Shown one piece after another: positions 1 to 9,091 of a stretch of DNA of 64,000 nucleotides. The notes under the pieces are model-generated. The model saw only the letters and a program-made list of their open reading frames with translations, ran no database searches and was not told where the DNA came from. The translations under genes and the position numbers were made by a program. The DNA is from Bacillota bacterium (GTDB taxonomy: Bacteria > Bacillota > Clostridia > Acetivibrionales > JAEZXR01), in assembly GCA_023419605.1 (NCBI GenBank), contig JAEZXR010000137.1, positions 17,026 through 81,025 on the forward strand, read 5' to 3'. How positions within the stretch are numbered: position 1 is the stretch's first letter; each line of letters starts with the position of its first letter.

Positions 1-127
1 TGTAGAATGCGATGACAGGGATGGCCAACAGGTAGAGCTCTTTGTTTTTCCTGAAATCTATACGCAAGGTATTTCCAAGGGAGGACTTTTTTCGTGCAAT
101 TTTTTTTGGTGCTGTGCTAATTTCCAA
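1..127 (-). CDS. LplB-type sugar ABC transporter permease, N-terminal part
   Basis: Only the first 42 codons lie in the window and the gene continues past base 1. The visible protein has a basic, lysine-rich N-terminus followed by RKNKELYLLAIPVIAFY, the usual entry into the first membrane helix of LplB-type permeases for oligosaccharides. I chose the TTG at 127-125 because a good AGGAG lies about 8 nt upstream; an in-frame GTG at 136 would overlap that site. The gene follows a binding lipoprotein on the same strand across a strong stem-loop, so both probably serve one importer. The family call rests on a short N-terminus plus context. Confidence 0.6.
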   Translation of the reverse strand, partial: MEISTAPKKIARKKSSLGNTLRIDFRKNKELYLLAIPVIAFY

Positions 128-163
128 CTTCGGCACTCCTTTCATTTCATAGGAACCGGAGTC

Positions 164-194
164 AACAGCTTTGTGCCGGTGGCACAAAGCTGTT
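164..194 (-). other. Intercistronic stem-loop between binding protein and permease
   Basis: A perfect 14-bp inverted repeat (AACAGCTTTGTGCC and its complement) with a 3-nt loop lies between the lipoprotein stop and the permease start. It lacks a following T-run on the minus strand, so it looks more like an mRNA-stabilising or expression-balancing hairpin than a full terminator. In known sugar ABC operons such hairpins often keep binding-protein mRNA more abundant than permease mRNA; that role here is inference. Confidence 0.6.
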
Positions 195-210
195 AAATCC
201 TATCAGCAGG

Positions 211-1836
211 TTATCTCTTGTTGAACCGGTCCAGGGCGTTTTGTTTCAACTGGATAACCCGGTCAATGTTCATCTTCTTCAACTGATTCAAATATTTATC
301 ATAGTCCTCGATGGGTGTCACTCCCATGATAAACTTATACTTCATTTCCTGTATATAGGTTGAAATGTCGTTCATCAATTTTGCCGATTCGGAGCTTTCC
401 TCATCCGTAGGAGTTACGATAGGCAAAAACGGCGGCTTGTTGTGGTCGGACCATATCTTCACGGCTTCCTTCTGCTGCTGCAGCTCATAATACTGTTCCA
501 GATAGCCCTTATCCTGAACAAAAGGTCCGCTTACGTTAGCTCTTGTATAATTTGACATAGCTTGCGCTACGCTCAGTTTGTCCGGATTCTTCATAACAAG
601 ATCCGAATAAGTCGGCTTGCCGTTCACCATGTTGTAGCTGACCCCTTCGGTACCAAAGTTGTACAGCAGGTTGCCCTCCTTGCTGTATCCATAGTCCAGG
701 AAGCGTGCGGCCACATCTACATTTTTACAATTTGCCGTGATGACAATCTGCGTTTCGTCCACCATGTTGTCGCTGGCTGTTGTTTTCGAAACTTCTCCCT
801 TTTTAGCCGCGGGGAATTTTACAGCCGTCAAATCAAACTTAGGATCTTTTTCCTTCATGACCGTTAAATAGCTTCCCAGGTTTCCTCCCCCTGCCCCATA
901 GATTGCAGCGGTTTTCCCGTTCAGCATGTTGGCATCTACCGTTTTACGGTCTGTGCTTGCCACATTTTTATCCAGCAGGCCTTCTTTATACAGCTTGGCC
1001 AGAAAGGCCAGCATGTCTTTGTATCCCGGTTCCATATATCCGTATTTCACTTTGCCGTTATCATTATAAAAATCTGTCCGTATGCCAAAGGCATTTTCAA
1101 AGATCAGCATGACATTGCTTCCGGTTTTATCGCCAAAAGAGCTCAGCGGTATGGGAACACCTTTCTTTTCCTTAAAGGCTTTTAGTGTGTTGTACCAGTC
1201 GTCCAGCGTCTCCGGTGCCGGCAGCCCCAGTTCATCCAGCCAATCTTTTCTCATTATCGGTCCGGAGGTATTCAGAAGTGTCTTATCTCCCCGGATAAAG
1301 GGATAGCAGTAATAGGAGCCGTCGTCTGTCTTTACTTCCTTGTCAAAAGCCGGATTTTCTTGAAGATACTTTTTAAAATGGGGAGAATATTTATCCAGTA
1401 CATCATTCAGCTTGAGTATAACACTGCTATTAATGGCATTGACCGGACCACCAGGAAATTTTGTCCATTTATACTCAATAATATCAGGCAGGTCACCGGA
1501 TGCAACCAGTATATTCATGGTTTCCTTCTCCTGTCCTGCAGCAGGATGAATATACTGGATTTTAACGCCGGTTTTTTTCGTCAGTTCTTTTCCGATCTCC
1601 GTATCACCAAAATTTGTGGCATACCCTGAAATATTGGTCGCCAGTGCCATCCAATATTTTAAGGTCACATCGGTCTGTATGGGATAGGAAACAACTCCCG
1701 TCTGAGTACTTGATTCGCCCGCCTTACCTTTTTTCTCCGTTCCTGCGCCGTCTTTTTTCCCGCAGCCGGCAAAGGAAGCGCCGAATAAAAGCAAAGCCAG
1801 GGCCATTGAAATTCCCTTTACATGTCTTCTTATCAT
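211..1836 (-). CDS. Extracellular sugar-binding lipoprotein of an ABC importer
   Basis: A 541-residue lipoprotein, typical in length for the large LipO/YtcQ-type solute-binding proteins paired with LplB and YtcP permeases. The signal peptide ends in a lipobox (FAGC, lipidated Cys25). The mature part begins with a Lys/Gly/Ser/Thr-rich linker, followed by the family-typical VTLKYWMAL strand. The C-terminus has the usual KLMNDISTYIQEM and DRFNKR helices. It should capture oligosaccharides outside the membrane; the substrate cannot be read from sequence, but nearby pectin lyases suggest pectin fragments. AAGGAGG precedes the ATG. It lies downstream of a separately terminated AraC regulator, so it probably has its own promoter in 1837-2100. 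Confidence 0.9.
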   Translation of the reverse strand: MIRRHVKGISMALALLLFGASFAGCGKKDGAGTEKKGKAGESSTQTGVVSYPIQTDVTLKYWMALATNISGYATNFGDTEIGKELTKKTGVKIQYIHPAAGQEKETMNILVASGDLPDIIEYKWTKFPGGPVNAINSSVILKLNDVLDKYSPHFKKYLQENPAFDKEVKTDDGSYYCYPFIRGDKTLLNTSGPIMRKDWLDELGLPAPETLDDWYNTLKAFKEKKGVPIPLSSFGDKTGSNVMLIFENAFGIRTDFYNDNGKVKYGYMEPGYKDMLAFLAKLYKEGLLDKNVASTDRKTVDANMLNGKTAAIYGAGGGNLGSYLTVMKEKDPKFDLTAVKFPAAKKGEVSKTTASDNMVDETQIVITANCKNVDVAARFLDYGYSKEGNLLYNFGTEGVSYNMVNGKPTYSDLVMKNPDKLSVAQAMSNYTRANVSGPFVQDKGYLEQYYELQQQKEAVKIWSDHNKPPFLPIVTPTDEESSESAKLMNDISTYIQEMKYKFIMGVTPIEDYDKYLNQLKKMNIDRVIQLKQNALDRFNKR

Positions 1837-1890
1837 GCATTTTCCTCCTTATGCATTTTGCATCCGTTTTTATACTATGTTTTTATTTAC

Positions 1891-1990
1891 AGATAACCAA
1901 CTTTAAACATTATAATTCCCAAGGGGAAAAACGCCCGGGTTTTGGGGCAGTTTTGCCCCTGGATAAATTCAAGTCTAAAGTTGGTTATCT
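1891..1990 (-). repeat. 100-nt inverted-repeat leader element with a 47-nt core shared with 25336-25382
   Basis: The ends form an 18-bp inverted repeat (1891-1908 with 1973-1990; one G-T wobble). Inside, 1944-1960 can form a GGGGCA/TGCCCC hairpin. Read on the minus strand from 1990 to 1944, this sequence matches 25336-25382 on the plus strand at 38 of 47 positions without gaps. Both copies lie upstream of a sugar-importer gene and share the same orientation relative to it. Here the element sits about 55 nt upstream of the lipoprotein start, so it is probably in its mRNA leader or promoter region. It may be a dispersed intergenic repeat or a regulatory RNA. Confidence 0.6.
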
Positions 1991-2104
1991 ATAATGAGGC
2001 ATCCGGTTATGGTGCTGATTTTGCAATGCCCCATTCATGTCGTATCAAAGCTTTGTACTATAGACAGCATAATACAGAAAAACCCGGGAGTAAATTGACA
2101 GATT

Positions 2105-2158
2105 AAAAAAGCAGATGACATTTCTTAACAGGCTACAAGCCTTGATTCATCTGCTTTT
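2105..2158 (-). terminator. Intrinsic terminator after the membrane AraC gene
   Basis: AAAAGCAGATGA (2107-2118) pairs perfectly with 2147-2158, and an inner AGGCT/AGCCT hairpin extends the stem. On the minus strand it is followed by a run of T residues (complement of 2105-2110). It sits about 70 bp after the regulator stop and separates that gene from the downstream binding-protein gene. Confidence 0.75.
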
Positions 2159-2228
2159 CAAACAAAATGGACATTTCTTTCATTCCATGACAGGAATTAC
2201 ACAGCACCGGAAAGCCGGACTGCCGCTT

Positions 2229-4574
2229 CTATTCGATTCTTTTGTATTTGCCGGGAGTTATGCCCTCCAGTTTTTTGAATACCCGCATGAAGGTCCGTAT
2301 ATTACTATAGCCGGCTGCTTTGGATACATCCTCCAGGTTATCCAGCTTATTCAGCAGTTCCTTTGCCTTATGGATCCGCACGCTATTGATATGGTCCGAA
2401 AGGCTTTCTCCGAAGTGCTCTTTAAAAGCTCTGGATAAATGCACCACATGCACATGGAAGTATTCTGCGATGGTGGTCACGCTCAAATTGGGATCGGAGT
2501 ATCCGTTCTGTACATATTCCATGACATTGTTGACCAGCTGCAAATCCGTTCCCTTGTTTCTGCTTTGTTCTTTTGCTTGGATGTGTTTGCAAAAGCCATT
2601 CAGGATGTAAATCATTTCCCGCCGCATATCATTGATATTTTCACAGCCAATCAAGGTCTCTATGGGGTTCAGAGACTCCATCAGATCGTTATACCCGGCA
2701 TAGCTGACTTCATTCATCGTCTTGATCATGGTGCTTACCAGATCGAACATCAGGCAGCGGGCAACCTTGACGGATAAAATAGAGCTCTCAAAATTCTTTT
2801 TAAAAATATCATTGAGAATGATTTGTGAATGCTCAAGGTCTCCAACCTTTATATAGTTGATCAACTGCTGCTCCACTTCCAGGGGATAATAATAATCACC
2901 TTTGGGCATTTCAATAATATCCTGGTAGTGATTGAAATCCTCAATGCCCAATACCTTCTTGTATTCCAGCACCTGCAAAGCTTCACTGTAGGCTTCGGGT
3001 ATTCCCATCAAGGTTTTGTGGGCACTGCTGATGGCTACCTTGAATTGGATGCGGAAATGCTTGCTCATGAACTCCTGCGACTCATTGCCCACCCGTGACA
3101 GCTCTTCTTTGGCCTGTTCCGCCCCACCCGGTCCGAAATTTACAAGGCAAACCAGAATATCATCAATATCCGTCATGAATCCGAGATTGTTTTTTTGCCC
3201 GATCATTTCCTCGATGACATTGGTCATAATAAACTGGACCATTTTGAATTTTTCCAGACTGCTGGCGTCTTCCCGGATGGGCAGTTCCCCTGAAAAAACC
3301 TCCGCATAATCTTCAATATAGAAGATCATCACGGCAAAATCCTCCGTGTTGAAATGGATGTCGCTCAAAGCCAGAGCATCCTGAACCGGAAGGTTCCCTC
3401 CGATCTTCCCCTTGATCAGGCGTGTAAGCAGTTCCGACTTGATTTCCTTATTCTGCTGCTTTAAGATGGCATCTACCTTGTTCTTATCCGATTGAATTTG
3501 ATGAACCATTTGATGGATAAACATGTATTCATTATCTTTTTTGCTAAAGTTCATGCCCTGGCTTTTTTCCAGCAATTTTACCAGCTCATTTACCGGGTTA
3601 TAGTTTTTCCGCAGGGAAACACAAACTAAAACTCCGCCAATGCAGAGGCACAGCACAATCCCCACCAGAGTGAGCCTTTTAATATATTGGGCTTTTTTCC
3701 AGAAAACCTCATTCGGAACGACGGCTACATACTTCCAATCGGTAACCTGCGAGTTTGTATAGGAAATGACGGCTTTTCTTCCGTCAATCTTCGTATGGGT
3801 AAATCCATCCGCTCCCTCCAGATCCTCATACCGGAGTCCGGTGAGATCAAAATCGCCGCTGGAGGAGGTGATGATCTTATTCTTGTCGTCAATGATGGCC
3901 ACAAGGCCCTGGTTCAGTGCCTCAATGTCCGCAGCATCCCCCATAAACTTCGATTCATCCATGGATATGACAATATTGGCATACCGACCGCTTCGGGATA
4001 ACAGAGGAACCGTTCTCACCATCACAATGCTCTTCTTTCCCTTTTCCAGGGTGCTGAAATTCATGGAGGTGATGAAACTTCCCTTGTAGGCTTGGGAGAT
4101 CATGCCATACCATGCTTCAAAGGTAACACCGGAACGGTTAAGGTATGTATCATAATGAAACCGGCTGGTTTTGTTTGAATAGCTGGATAGCACCAGGTCC
4201 ATATGCTTAAAATAGATAAAAAAGTCATCGACAGAGCTTCCGGGAATCTTATAAGTCCCCAGGCTGTTGAGGGTCTGAAACAAATCGTAGCTGGATAGGT
4301 CATCCAGGTTCTTGTCATTGATGAGCAGGGCATTGACTCTGGAATTCAATGAGATTTCTTCACTCAGGCGTTGTGCGTCCGTCAAAAGACTATCCATTTT
4401 TTGCTGCATTTTCTTGAGAAGCAGCTTATTGGAGTTGTTGATCTCGCTTTCGAACATGGAAAACGTTTGGAGGTAAATCACTCCGCTGATGAAGATGGGA
4501 ATCACTAAAATCAAGGAGTAGGATACCAGCCATGTAAATATGACACTGCGTTTCTTTGAAAACGGCGTTTTCAT
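2229..4574 (-). CDS. Membrane-anchored AraC-family transcription regulator
   Basis: About 781 residues. The first helix is at about 9-36, an extracellular sensory region with a Cache-like look spans 40-295, and a second helix lies at about 300-321. A cytoplasmic linker follows, and then a C-terminal AraC double helix-turn-helix in the last 100 residues (LSVTTIAEYFHVHVVHLSRAF; GYSNIRTFMRVFKKLEGITP). The architecture joins sensor and DNA-binding domain in one chain with no kinase or receiver. I placed the start at 4574 because the upstream 63 codons read as non-coding and homologues begin just before the first helix; the ribosome site there is weak. It lies head-to-head with the importer at 5038 and ahead of the importer at 1836, and likely controls one or both. 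Confidence 0.88.
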   Translation of the reverse strand: MKTPFSKKRSVIFTWLVSYSLILVIPIFISGVIYLQTFSMFESEINNSNKLLLKKMQQKMDSLLTDAQRLSEEISLNSRVNALLINDKNLDDLSSYDLFQTLNSLGTYKIPGSSVDDFFIYFKHMDLVLSSYSNKTSRFHYDTYLNRSGVTFEAWYGMISQAYKGSFITSMNFSTLEKGKKSIVMVRTVPLLSRSGRYANIVISMDESKFMGDAADIEALNQGLVAIIDDKNKIITSSSGDFDLTGLRYEDLEGADGFTHTKIDGRKAVISYTNSQVTDWKYVAVVPNEVFWKKAQYIKRLTLVGIVLCLCIGGVLVCVSLRKNYNPVNELVKLLEKSQGMNFSKKDNEYMFIHQMVHQIQSDKNKVDAILKQQNKEIKSELLTRLIKGKIGGNLPVQDALALSDIHFNTEDFAVMIFYIEDYAEVFSGELPIREDASSLEKFKMVQFIMTNVIEEMIGQKNNLGFMTDIDDILVCLVNFGPGGAEQAKEELSRVGNESQEFMSKHFRIQFKVAISSAHKTLMGIPEAYSEALQVLEYKKVLGIEDFNHYQDIIEMPKGDYYYPLEVEQQLINYIKVGDLEHSQIILNDIFKKNFESSILSVKVARCLMFDLVSTMIKTMNEVSYAGYNDLMESLNPIETLIGCENINDMRREMIYILNGFCKHIQAKEQSRNKGTDLQLVNNVMEYVQNGYSDPNLSVTTIAEYFHVHVVHLSRAFKEHFGESLSDHINSVRIHKAKELLNKLDNLEDVSKAAGYSNIRTFMRVFKKLEGITPGKYKRIE

Positions 4575-5037
4575 CTTTTGTCCACGACCCCTGTTACATA
4601 AGAATACGGCACAGTCCTTTTTTATATAAGGCACTTTCCAAGCCACCCTAATTATAGTATAAAACTTTATATTTTTCAAGTGCGCCTCAATCCTGAATTT
4701 TTCATGCAAAACAAAAGGCTTCACCGGTTCGACCAGGGGGCGGGAAAACATTGGGGACGGCATTGGATTTTATATAATGGAATATAAACCAGCACAGCGA
4801 TTTTGAAAAGTATCTGGATGAAGAGCTGCAGCGGAAATCATCCGGATCTATGTAAAAATCAGTACATAAAAACAAAAAGAAATCATTCCATTTGTAAAGC
4901 ATCCACCATGATGTAAAAATTCATTTATTTACTTTGGCGTGCATTAAACTTAAACTGATAAAAGCTGGATGATAGTAAGGCATAGATTTTGCTGCTGCTT
5001 ACGTTGAACGATGTCAGTGAAAGGGGAGGACTTTTTA
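4575..5037. promoter_or_regulatory. Divergent control region between AraC regulator and importer operon
   Basis: This AT-rich gap of about 460 bp separates the leftward regulator from the rightward permease-permease-lipoprotein operon, so it must hold promoters for both. A GGGGAGG ribosome site at its right end fixes the permease start. I see no clear palindromic operator or strong consensus promoter. An open frame crossing part of it on the minus strand has no recognisable protein character. Confidence 0.5.
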
Positions 5038-6003
5038 ATGGGCGCAAATGCCAATGCACAAAGGAATGTAGTCTTTAAGACCGGGAAAGAGCGTTCCTTT
5101 GCTGAAAAATTTAAAAAAGGATGGAAGAAGAACTACTTTATTTATTTAATTTTGTTTCCGGTGGTAGTATATTATATACTATTTCATTATGTTCCCATGT
5201 ATGGCCTCATCATCGCCTGGAAGAAATTTATTCCCGCAAAGGGAATACTGGGCAGCCCGTGGATCGGGTGGGATAATTTTACCAGTTTCTTTAACAGCTA
5301 CTACTTCTTTCGCTTGTTTAAAAACACGTTTTTAATCAGTCTGTATGAAACTATTTTTGCCTTCCCGGCACCTATCATTTTTGCATTAATGCTAAATGAG
5401 GTAAAGGACGGCGCTTTCAAAAGGATTTCTCAGACCATCACCTATTTACCCCATTTTATTTCAACGGTGGTCATCTGTGGTCTTCTGACAGATTTCCTGG
5501 CTCCTGAGGGCTTCATCAATACTTTGTTTTCTTTTGTGGGGATAGAACCGACGGCCTGGCTAAAGGAGGCGGGCGCATTCAGAACCATATTTGTAGGCTC
5601 CGGAATATGGCAGGGCATAGGATGGGGATCTATCGTATATCTGGCAGCGCTTTCTAATGTAAACACAGAGCTGTATGACGCGGCCTATATCGACGGGGCA
5701 AACCGTTGGCAAAAAATGTGGAACATCACGCTTCCGGGGATTTGGCCCACCATTATCATCATGTTTATATTGCGGTTGGGACATATGCTGAGTGTGGGTG
5801 CTGAAAAGATTATTCTTTTATATAATCCTTCCACCTTTGTCACGGCGGATGTCATATCCAGTTTTGTCTACAGGCGGGGGCTTTTGGAAAGTGATTACAG
5901 CTTTAGTACGGCCATTGGTCTTTTTAACTCGGTGATTAACTATTTCTTTTTGGTTAGTGCCAATTTTTTGAGCAGAAAAACCAGTGAAACAAGTTTATGG
6001 TGA
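5038..6003 (+). CDS. LplB-type sugar ABC transporter permease
   Basis: A 321-residue inner-membrane permease. The basic N-terminus leads into the first helix and the YYILFHYVPMYGLIIAWKKF segment typical of LplB proteins. The cytoplasmic loop that contacts the ATPase is visible as ELYDAAYIDGANRWQKMW (EAA motif). The start at 5038 is supported by GGGGAGG 8 nt upstream rather than the first in-frame ATG nine codons earlier. It is the first gene of an importer operon with 6018 and 6988. No ATPase gene is present, as is usual for this family, where one shared MsmK-type ATPase serves several importers. Confidence 0.92.
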   Translation: MGANANAQRNVVFKTGKERSFAEKFKKGWKKNYFIYLILFPVVVYYILFHYVPMYGLIIAWKKFIPAKGILGSPWIGWDNFTSFFNSYYFFRLFKNTFLISLYETIFAFPAPIIFALMLNEVKDGAFKRISQTITYLPHFISTVVICGLLTDFLAPEGFINTLFSFVGIEPTAWLKEAGAFRTIFVGSGIWQGIGWGSIVYLAALSNVNTELYDAAYIDGANRWQKMWNITLPGIWPTIIIMFILRLGHMLSVGAEKIILLYNPSTFVTADVISSFVYRRGLLESDYSFSTAIGLFNSVINYFFLVSANFLSRKTSETSLW

Positions 6004-6017
6004 TGGAGGGATGATAA

Positions 6018-6896
6018 ATGAACTATAAAAAAACTATCGGCGAAAGAATATTTGATGTTTTCAACCTCTCCATCATTACATTGATTACCATCTCCTGTCT
6101 GTATCCATTCTGGTATGTGGCGATGGCATCCTTTAGCAGTGGGGCGGAAGTTGCAAAACACAGAGGGATCATGCTTTTTGTAAAGGCCTTTAACCTGGAA
6201 GCGTATAATGCGGTGCTTTCGAATCCGAATATATGGGTCGGGTATCGGAACACGATATTTTATGTAGTGGTAGGTTCGGCCGTGAACCTTATTATGACTA
6301 CCTTCGGAGCCTATGGCCTATCCCGGAGGAATGTCTACGGCAAGGAAATCATTATGAAGATGATCGTTTTTACCATGTTCTTTGGCGGAGGATTGATTCC
6401 AAGCTTTCTATTGATGAAAAGCTTACATTTGGTAGATACGGTATGGGTATTAATTTTTCCGGGAGCCATCAGCACCTACAACTTGATTATTATGAAAACC
6501 TCATTTCAAGGAATTCCCGAAAGTATTGAAGAATCTGCCCGCATGGACGGAGCCAACGATTTTACCATCATGTGGCGGATTATCGTCCCGCTTTCCTTGC
6601 CGGTTATGGCGGTTATTTTTCTATTCTATGCCGTAGGGCACTGGAATGCGTTTTTCGGTGCAGTCGTATATTTGCGAAGTAGAAAGCTATATCCATTGCA
6701 GTTGGTTTTAAGGGAAATATTGATTTCGGGTTCTACCGATTCCATGATGACCGGACAGGTCGATGACCGGCAAGGATTGTCCGAGGTGATCAAGTATGCT
6801 ACCATAATGGTGTCCACCCTGCCAATTCTCTGCTTATATCCTTTTTTACAAAAATATTTTGTAAAGGGCGTAATGATCGGTTCTTTAAAGGAGTGA
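6018..6896 (+). CDS. YtcP-type (carbohydrate) ABC transporter permease
   Basis: A 292-residue permease partner of the LplB protein 14 bp upstream. It starts with the typical GERIFDVFNLSIITLITISCLYPF helix region, carries the EAA loop ESARMDGANDF, and ends in the family signature LQKYFVKGVMIGSLKE. GGAGGG precedes the ATG. Together the two permeases form the heterodimeric channel fed by the lipoprotein encoded at 6988. Confidence 0.92.
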   Translation: MNYKKTIGERIFDVFNLSIITLITISCLYPFWYVAMASFSSGAEVAKHRGIMLFVKAFNLEAYNAVLSNPNIWVGYRNTIFYVVVGSAVNLIMTTFGAYGLSRRNVYGKEIIMKMIVFTMFFGGGLIPSFLLMKSLHLVDTVWVLIFPGAISTYNLIIMKTSFQGIPESIEESARMDGANDFTIMWRIIVPLSLPVMAVIFLFYAVGHWNAFFGAVVYLRSRKLYPLQLVLREILISGSTDSMMTGQVDDRQGLSEVIKYATIMVSTLPILCLYPFLQKYFVKGVMIGSLKE

Positions 6897-6987
6897 ATTT
6901 TAAACGGAAAGAATTTGCAGCAGGAATGAATTTTTGGCTGCGATTTCCCCATATACAGATTTTGTGATTATACAAGGAGGTAGATGA

Positions 6988-8721
6988 ATGAAAAAAGTAA
7001 TCTTTTTAAAACGGATGCTGAGCCTGGCTCTGGCCGGAACCCTATTTGTCTCTCTGGCGGCCTGCGGAAAAAGTCAGGACACCGTTCCCGTAGATGCCGG
7101 CCAAACGGATGCAGGTACCTATCCGATCGTGGATAAGCCCCTTACCCTGACCCTGTGGGTGGATATGCGAAAGGCTTCCACTACCATTCAAGACTTCAAC
7201 GAGAAAGCCTGTTTCAAGGAAATGGAAAAGAAAACAGGGATTCATATTGAGTTTAAGCATCCGCCGGCAGGGCAGGTGACCGACCAGTTTAATCTCATGG
7301 TCGCATCCAATGACTATACGGATATTATTTGGAAAAGGCCCACAGAGGCCATTGCAAACCAATTTATCGTTCCACTCAACGATTATATCGACAAATATGC
7401 ACCCGACTACAAAAAAATATTGGATAAGTATCCGAACTTTAAAAAATCCATGTATACCGATGAGGGGGTACTTACAGGCTTTGGGTATGTAATTCCCATG
7501 CTGGAGCAGAATATCATCAGCGGTCCCATGATTCGTAAGGACTGGTTGGATAAATTGGGTCTGAAGCTGCCGGAGACCATTGATGACTGGGAACAGGTTT
7601 TGACTGCGTTTAAGGAAAAAGATCCTAACGGCAATGGGAAAGCGGACGAGATTCCCTATGACAGTAAGAAAAATACGGAAATCATGCTGTTATCCAAGGC
7701 CTGGGGAGTAAAAAATGACTATTACCTCGAAGGGGAGCCGCAGACGGGCAAAGTTAAATATGGCCCCATAGAGCCGGCCTTTAAAGACTTTTTGGTCAAG
7801 ATGAATGACTGGTATAAAAAAGGTCTTATCAATACCAATTACCTGACGACCGATCAAAAGCTGCTGGATGCGAATATTACCGGAAACAAATCGGGTGCGA
7901 CCTATGGAGGCATCGGCGGATACCTTGGCAACTATACGGGGCTGATGATAAAAGATAAGGATTTCCTCCTCTGGCCCACCGTAATGCCCAGGCTTACCGC
8001 CAGCGGCAAGACATATGGCGAGATTGCCAGACAATGGACTCAGGGTGCTGCGGATGTGGCCTACATAACAACAGCAAACAAGCATGTGGTAGAAACGGTC
8101 CGCTGGCTGAACTGGGGATATACGGAGGAAGGCCAGATGGCATTAAACTTCGGCACGGAGGGTCAGACCTATAAAATGGTGGACAACAAACCGGTTTATA
8201 CGGATGAGATTATGAAGAATCCGAAGGGGCTGTCCATTACCAATGCCCTTGCAAAAGACACCATGGTGGCGGATGAACATGCAACCTTCCAGAAGCCGGA
8301 GGTTCTGGAGCAGACCACCTGTGCATCACCGGCGCAAAGGCAGGCTCTTAGAACCTGGTCGGTAGGGCTGGTTGACAGCGCCTCCAATACCAATTTAATG
8401 CTTCCTCCCATCACCTTGACTGCGGACGAAACTTCCGCAGATAATGCCAGAATGAATGATATCAAGACCTATGCCAGTGAAATGCTGGATAAGTTCATTA
8501 CCGGGAAGGAGCCCCTGGAGAATTATGACAAGTTTGTGAGCCAGCTGAAGAAAATGGGCATTGACCAGAGTATAAAGATTCGCCAGGACGCGTTGGAGCG
8601 TTGGAGAAAACGTGGTGGTGTCGAAGTGACAACGAAGATGGAGAGCATGAAGCTGAATTTTAAGAATTCTCCGCTTATCACGGAAAAAGGATTGGATATT
8701 CTGGATAAGGACTTGAAATAG
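6988..8721 (+). CDS. Extracellular sugar-binding lipoprotein of an ABC importer
   Basis: A 577-residue lipoprotein with signal peptide and lipobox LAAC (Cys26), followed by the same fold layout as the protein at 211-1836 (LTLTLWVDM start, YASEMLDKFITGKEPL and LERWRKRG end). AAGGAGG lies just upstream of the ATG. It closes the importer operon and is followed by a structured RNA region and a secreted pectate lyase. The natural reading is that it binds oligogalacturonide-like products released by that lyase, which is inference from position. The two binding proteins in this region share about the same length and probably arose by duplication. Confidence 0.9.
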   Translation: MKKVIFLKRMLSLALAGTLFVSLAACGKSQDTVPVDAGQTDAGTYPIVDKPLTLTLWVDMRKASTTIQDFNEKACFKEMEKKTGIHIEFKHPPAGQVTDQFNLMVASNDYTDIIWKRPTEAIANQFIVPLNDYIDKYAPDYKKILDKYPNFKKSMYTDEGVLTGFGYVIPMLEQNIISGPMIRKDWLDKLGLKLPETIDDWEQVLTAFKEKDPNGNGKADEIPYDSKKNTEIMLLSKAWGVKNDYYLEGEPQTGKVKYGPIEPAFKDFLVKMNDWYKKGLINTNYLTTDQKLLDANITGNKSGATYGGIGGYLGNYTGLMIKDKDFLLWPTVMPRLTASGKTYGEIARQWTQGAADVAYITTANKHVVETVRWLNWGYTEEGQMALNFGTEGQTYKMVDNKPVYTDEIMKNPKGLSITNALAKDTMVADEHATFQKPEVLEQTTCASPAQRQALRTWSVGLVDSASNTNLMLPPITLTADETSADNARMNDIKTYASEMLDKFITGKEPLENYDKFVSQLKKMGIDQSIKIRQDALERWRKRGGVEVTTKMESMKLNFKNSPLITEKGLDILDKDLK

Positions 8722-8805
8722 GAAATTACCTGTAGAGTTGGTAGTAGGCCCTTATAGATACTGGAGCACCGGCGTCAGACTAAAGAAGGATTCGCTAATC
8801 CGTCC

Positions 8806-9007
8806 GGGAGAAATGGATTTATTCCAGGCAAATTCAATAGCATCGGAAAGCTGCTTTCGAGGGAAACGTCTCTAGGGACCGAGCAAGAAAGCCCTTTCCT
8901 CAGAGGTATTCTCCAATGAATTGCTGCGAACAAATCAAGGTAGAATATACCGCTGATGCGGATATTCGTTGGTCAGTGAATTTACCTTCCACAAATCCAT
9001 TTCCCCC
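8806..9007 (+). ncRNA. Structured RNA of about 202 nt, possibly raiA-type
   Basis: The ends pair over 15 positions with one mismatch (GGGAGAAATGGATTT at 8806-8820 with 8993-9007). Inside are nested stems: GCAAATTCA near 8829 with TGAATTGC near 8917, a GAAAG/CTTTC hairpin near 8855, a GAGG..CCTC stem enclosing AGGG/CCCT (about 8869-8901), and a 10-bp hairpin at 8943-8967 with one bulge. From memory, the length, the terminal pairing and the strings AGGCAAA, AGCATCGG and GGGACCGAGC resemble the raiA non-coding RNA of Firmicutes; I could not check this against a model. It lies in the 370-bp gap between a binding protein and a pectate lyase and may be an independent transcript or a leader. Confidence 0.6.
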
Positions 9008-9091
9008 ACATATTGGCTTGGCCTGATGCCTGCGGTTCGGTATATGTAGAGATTTGTATAAGCAATCTATCAAGAGCGTGAGAGGTGGAAG

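Noticed and set aside
1614..1994. Two small frames (here and at 25323-25604) encoding the same short C-terminal peptide
   Set aside because: The peptide similarity arises because both frames read through the shared 47-nt DNA repeat; the rest of each frame is unrelated, so this is a nucleotide repeat and not a protein family.
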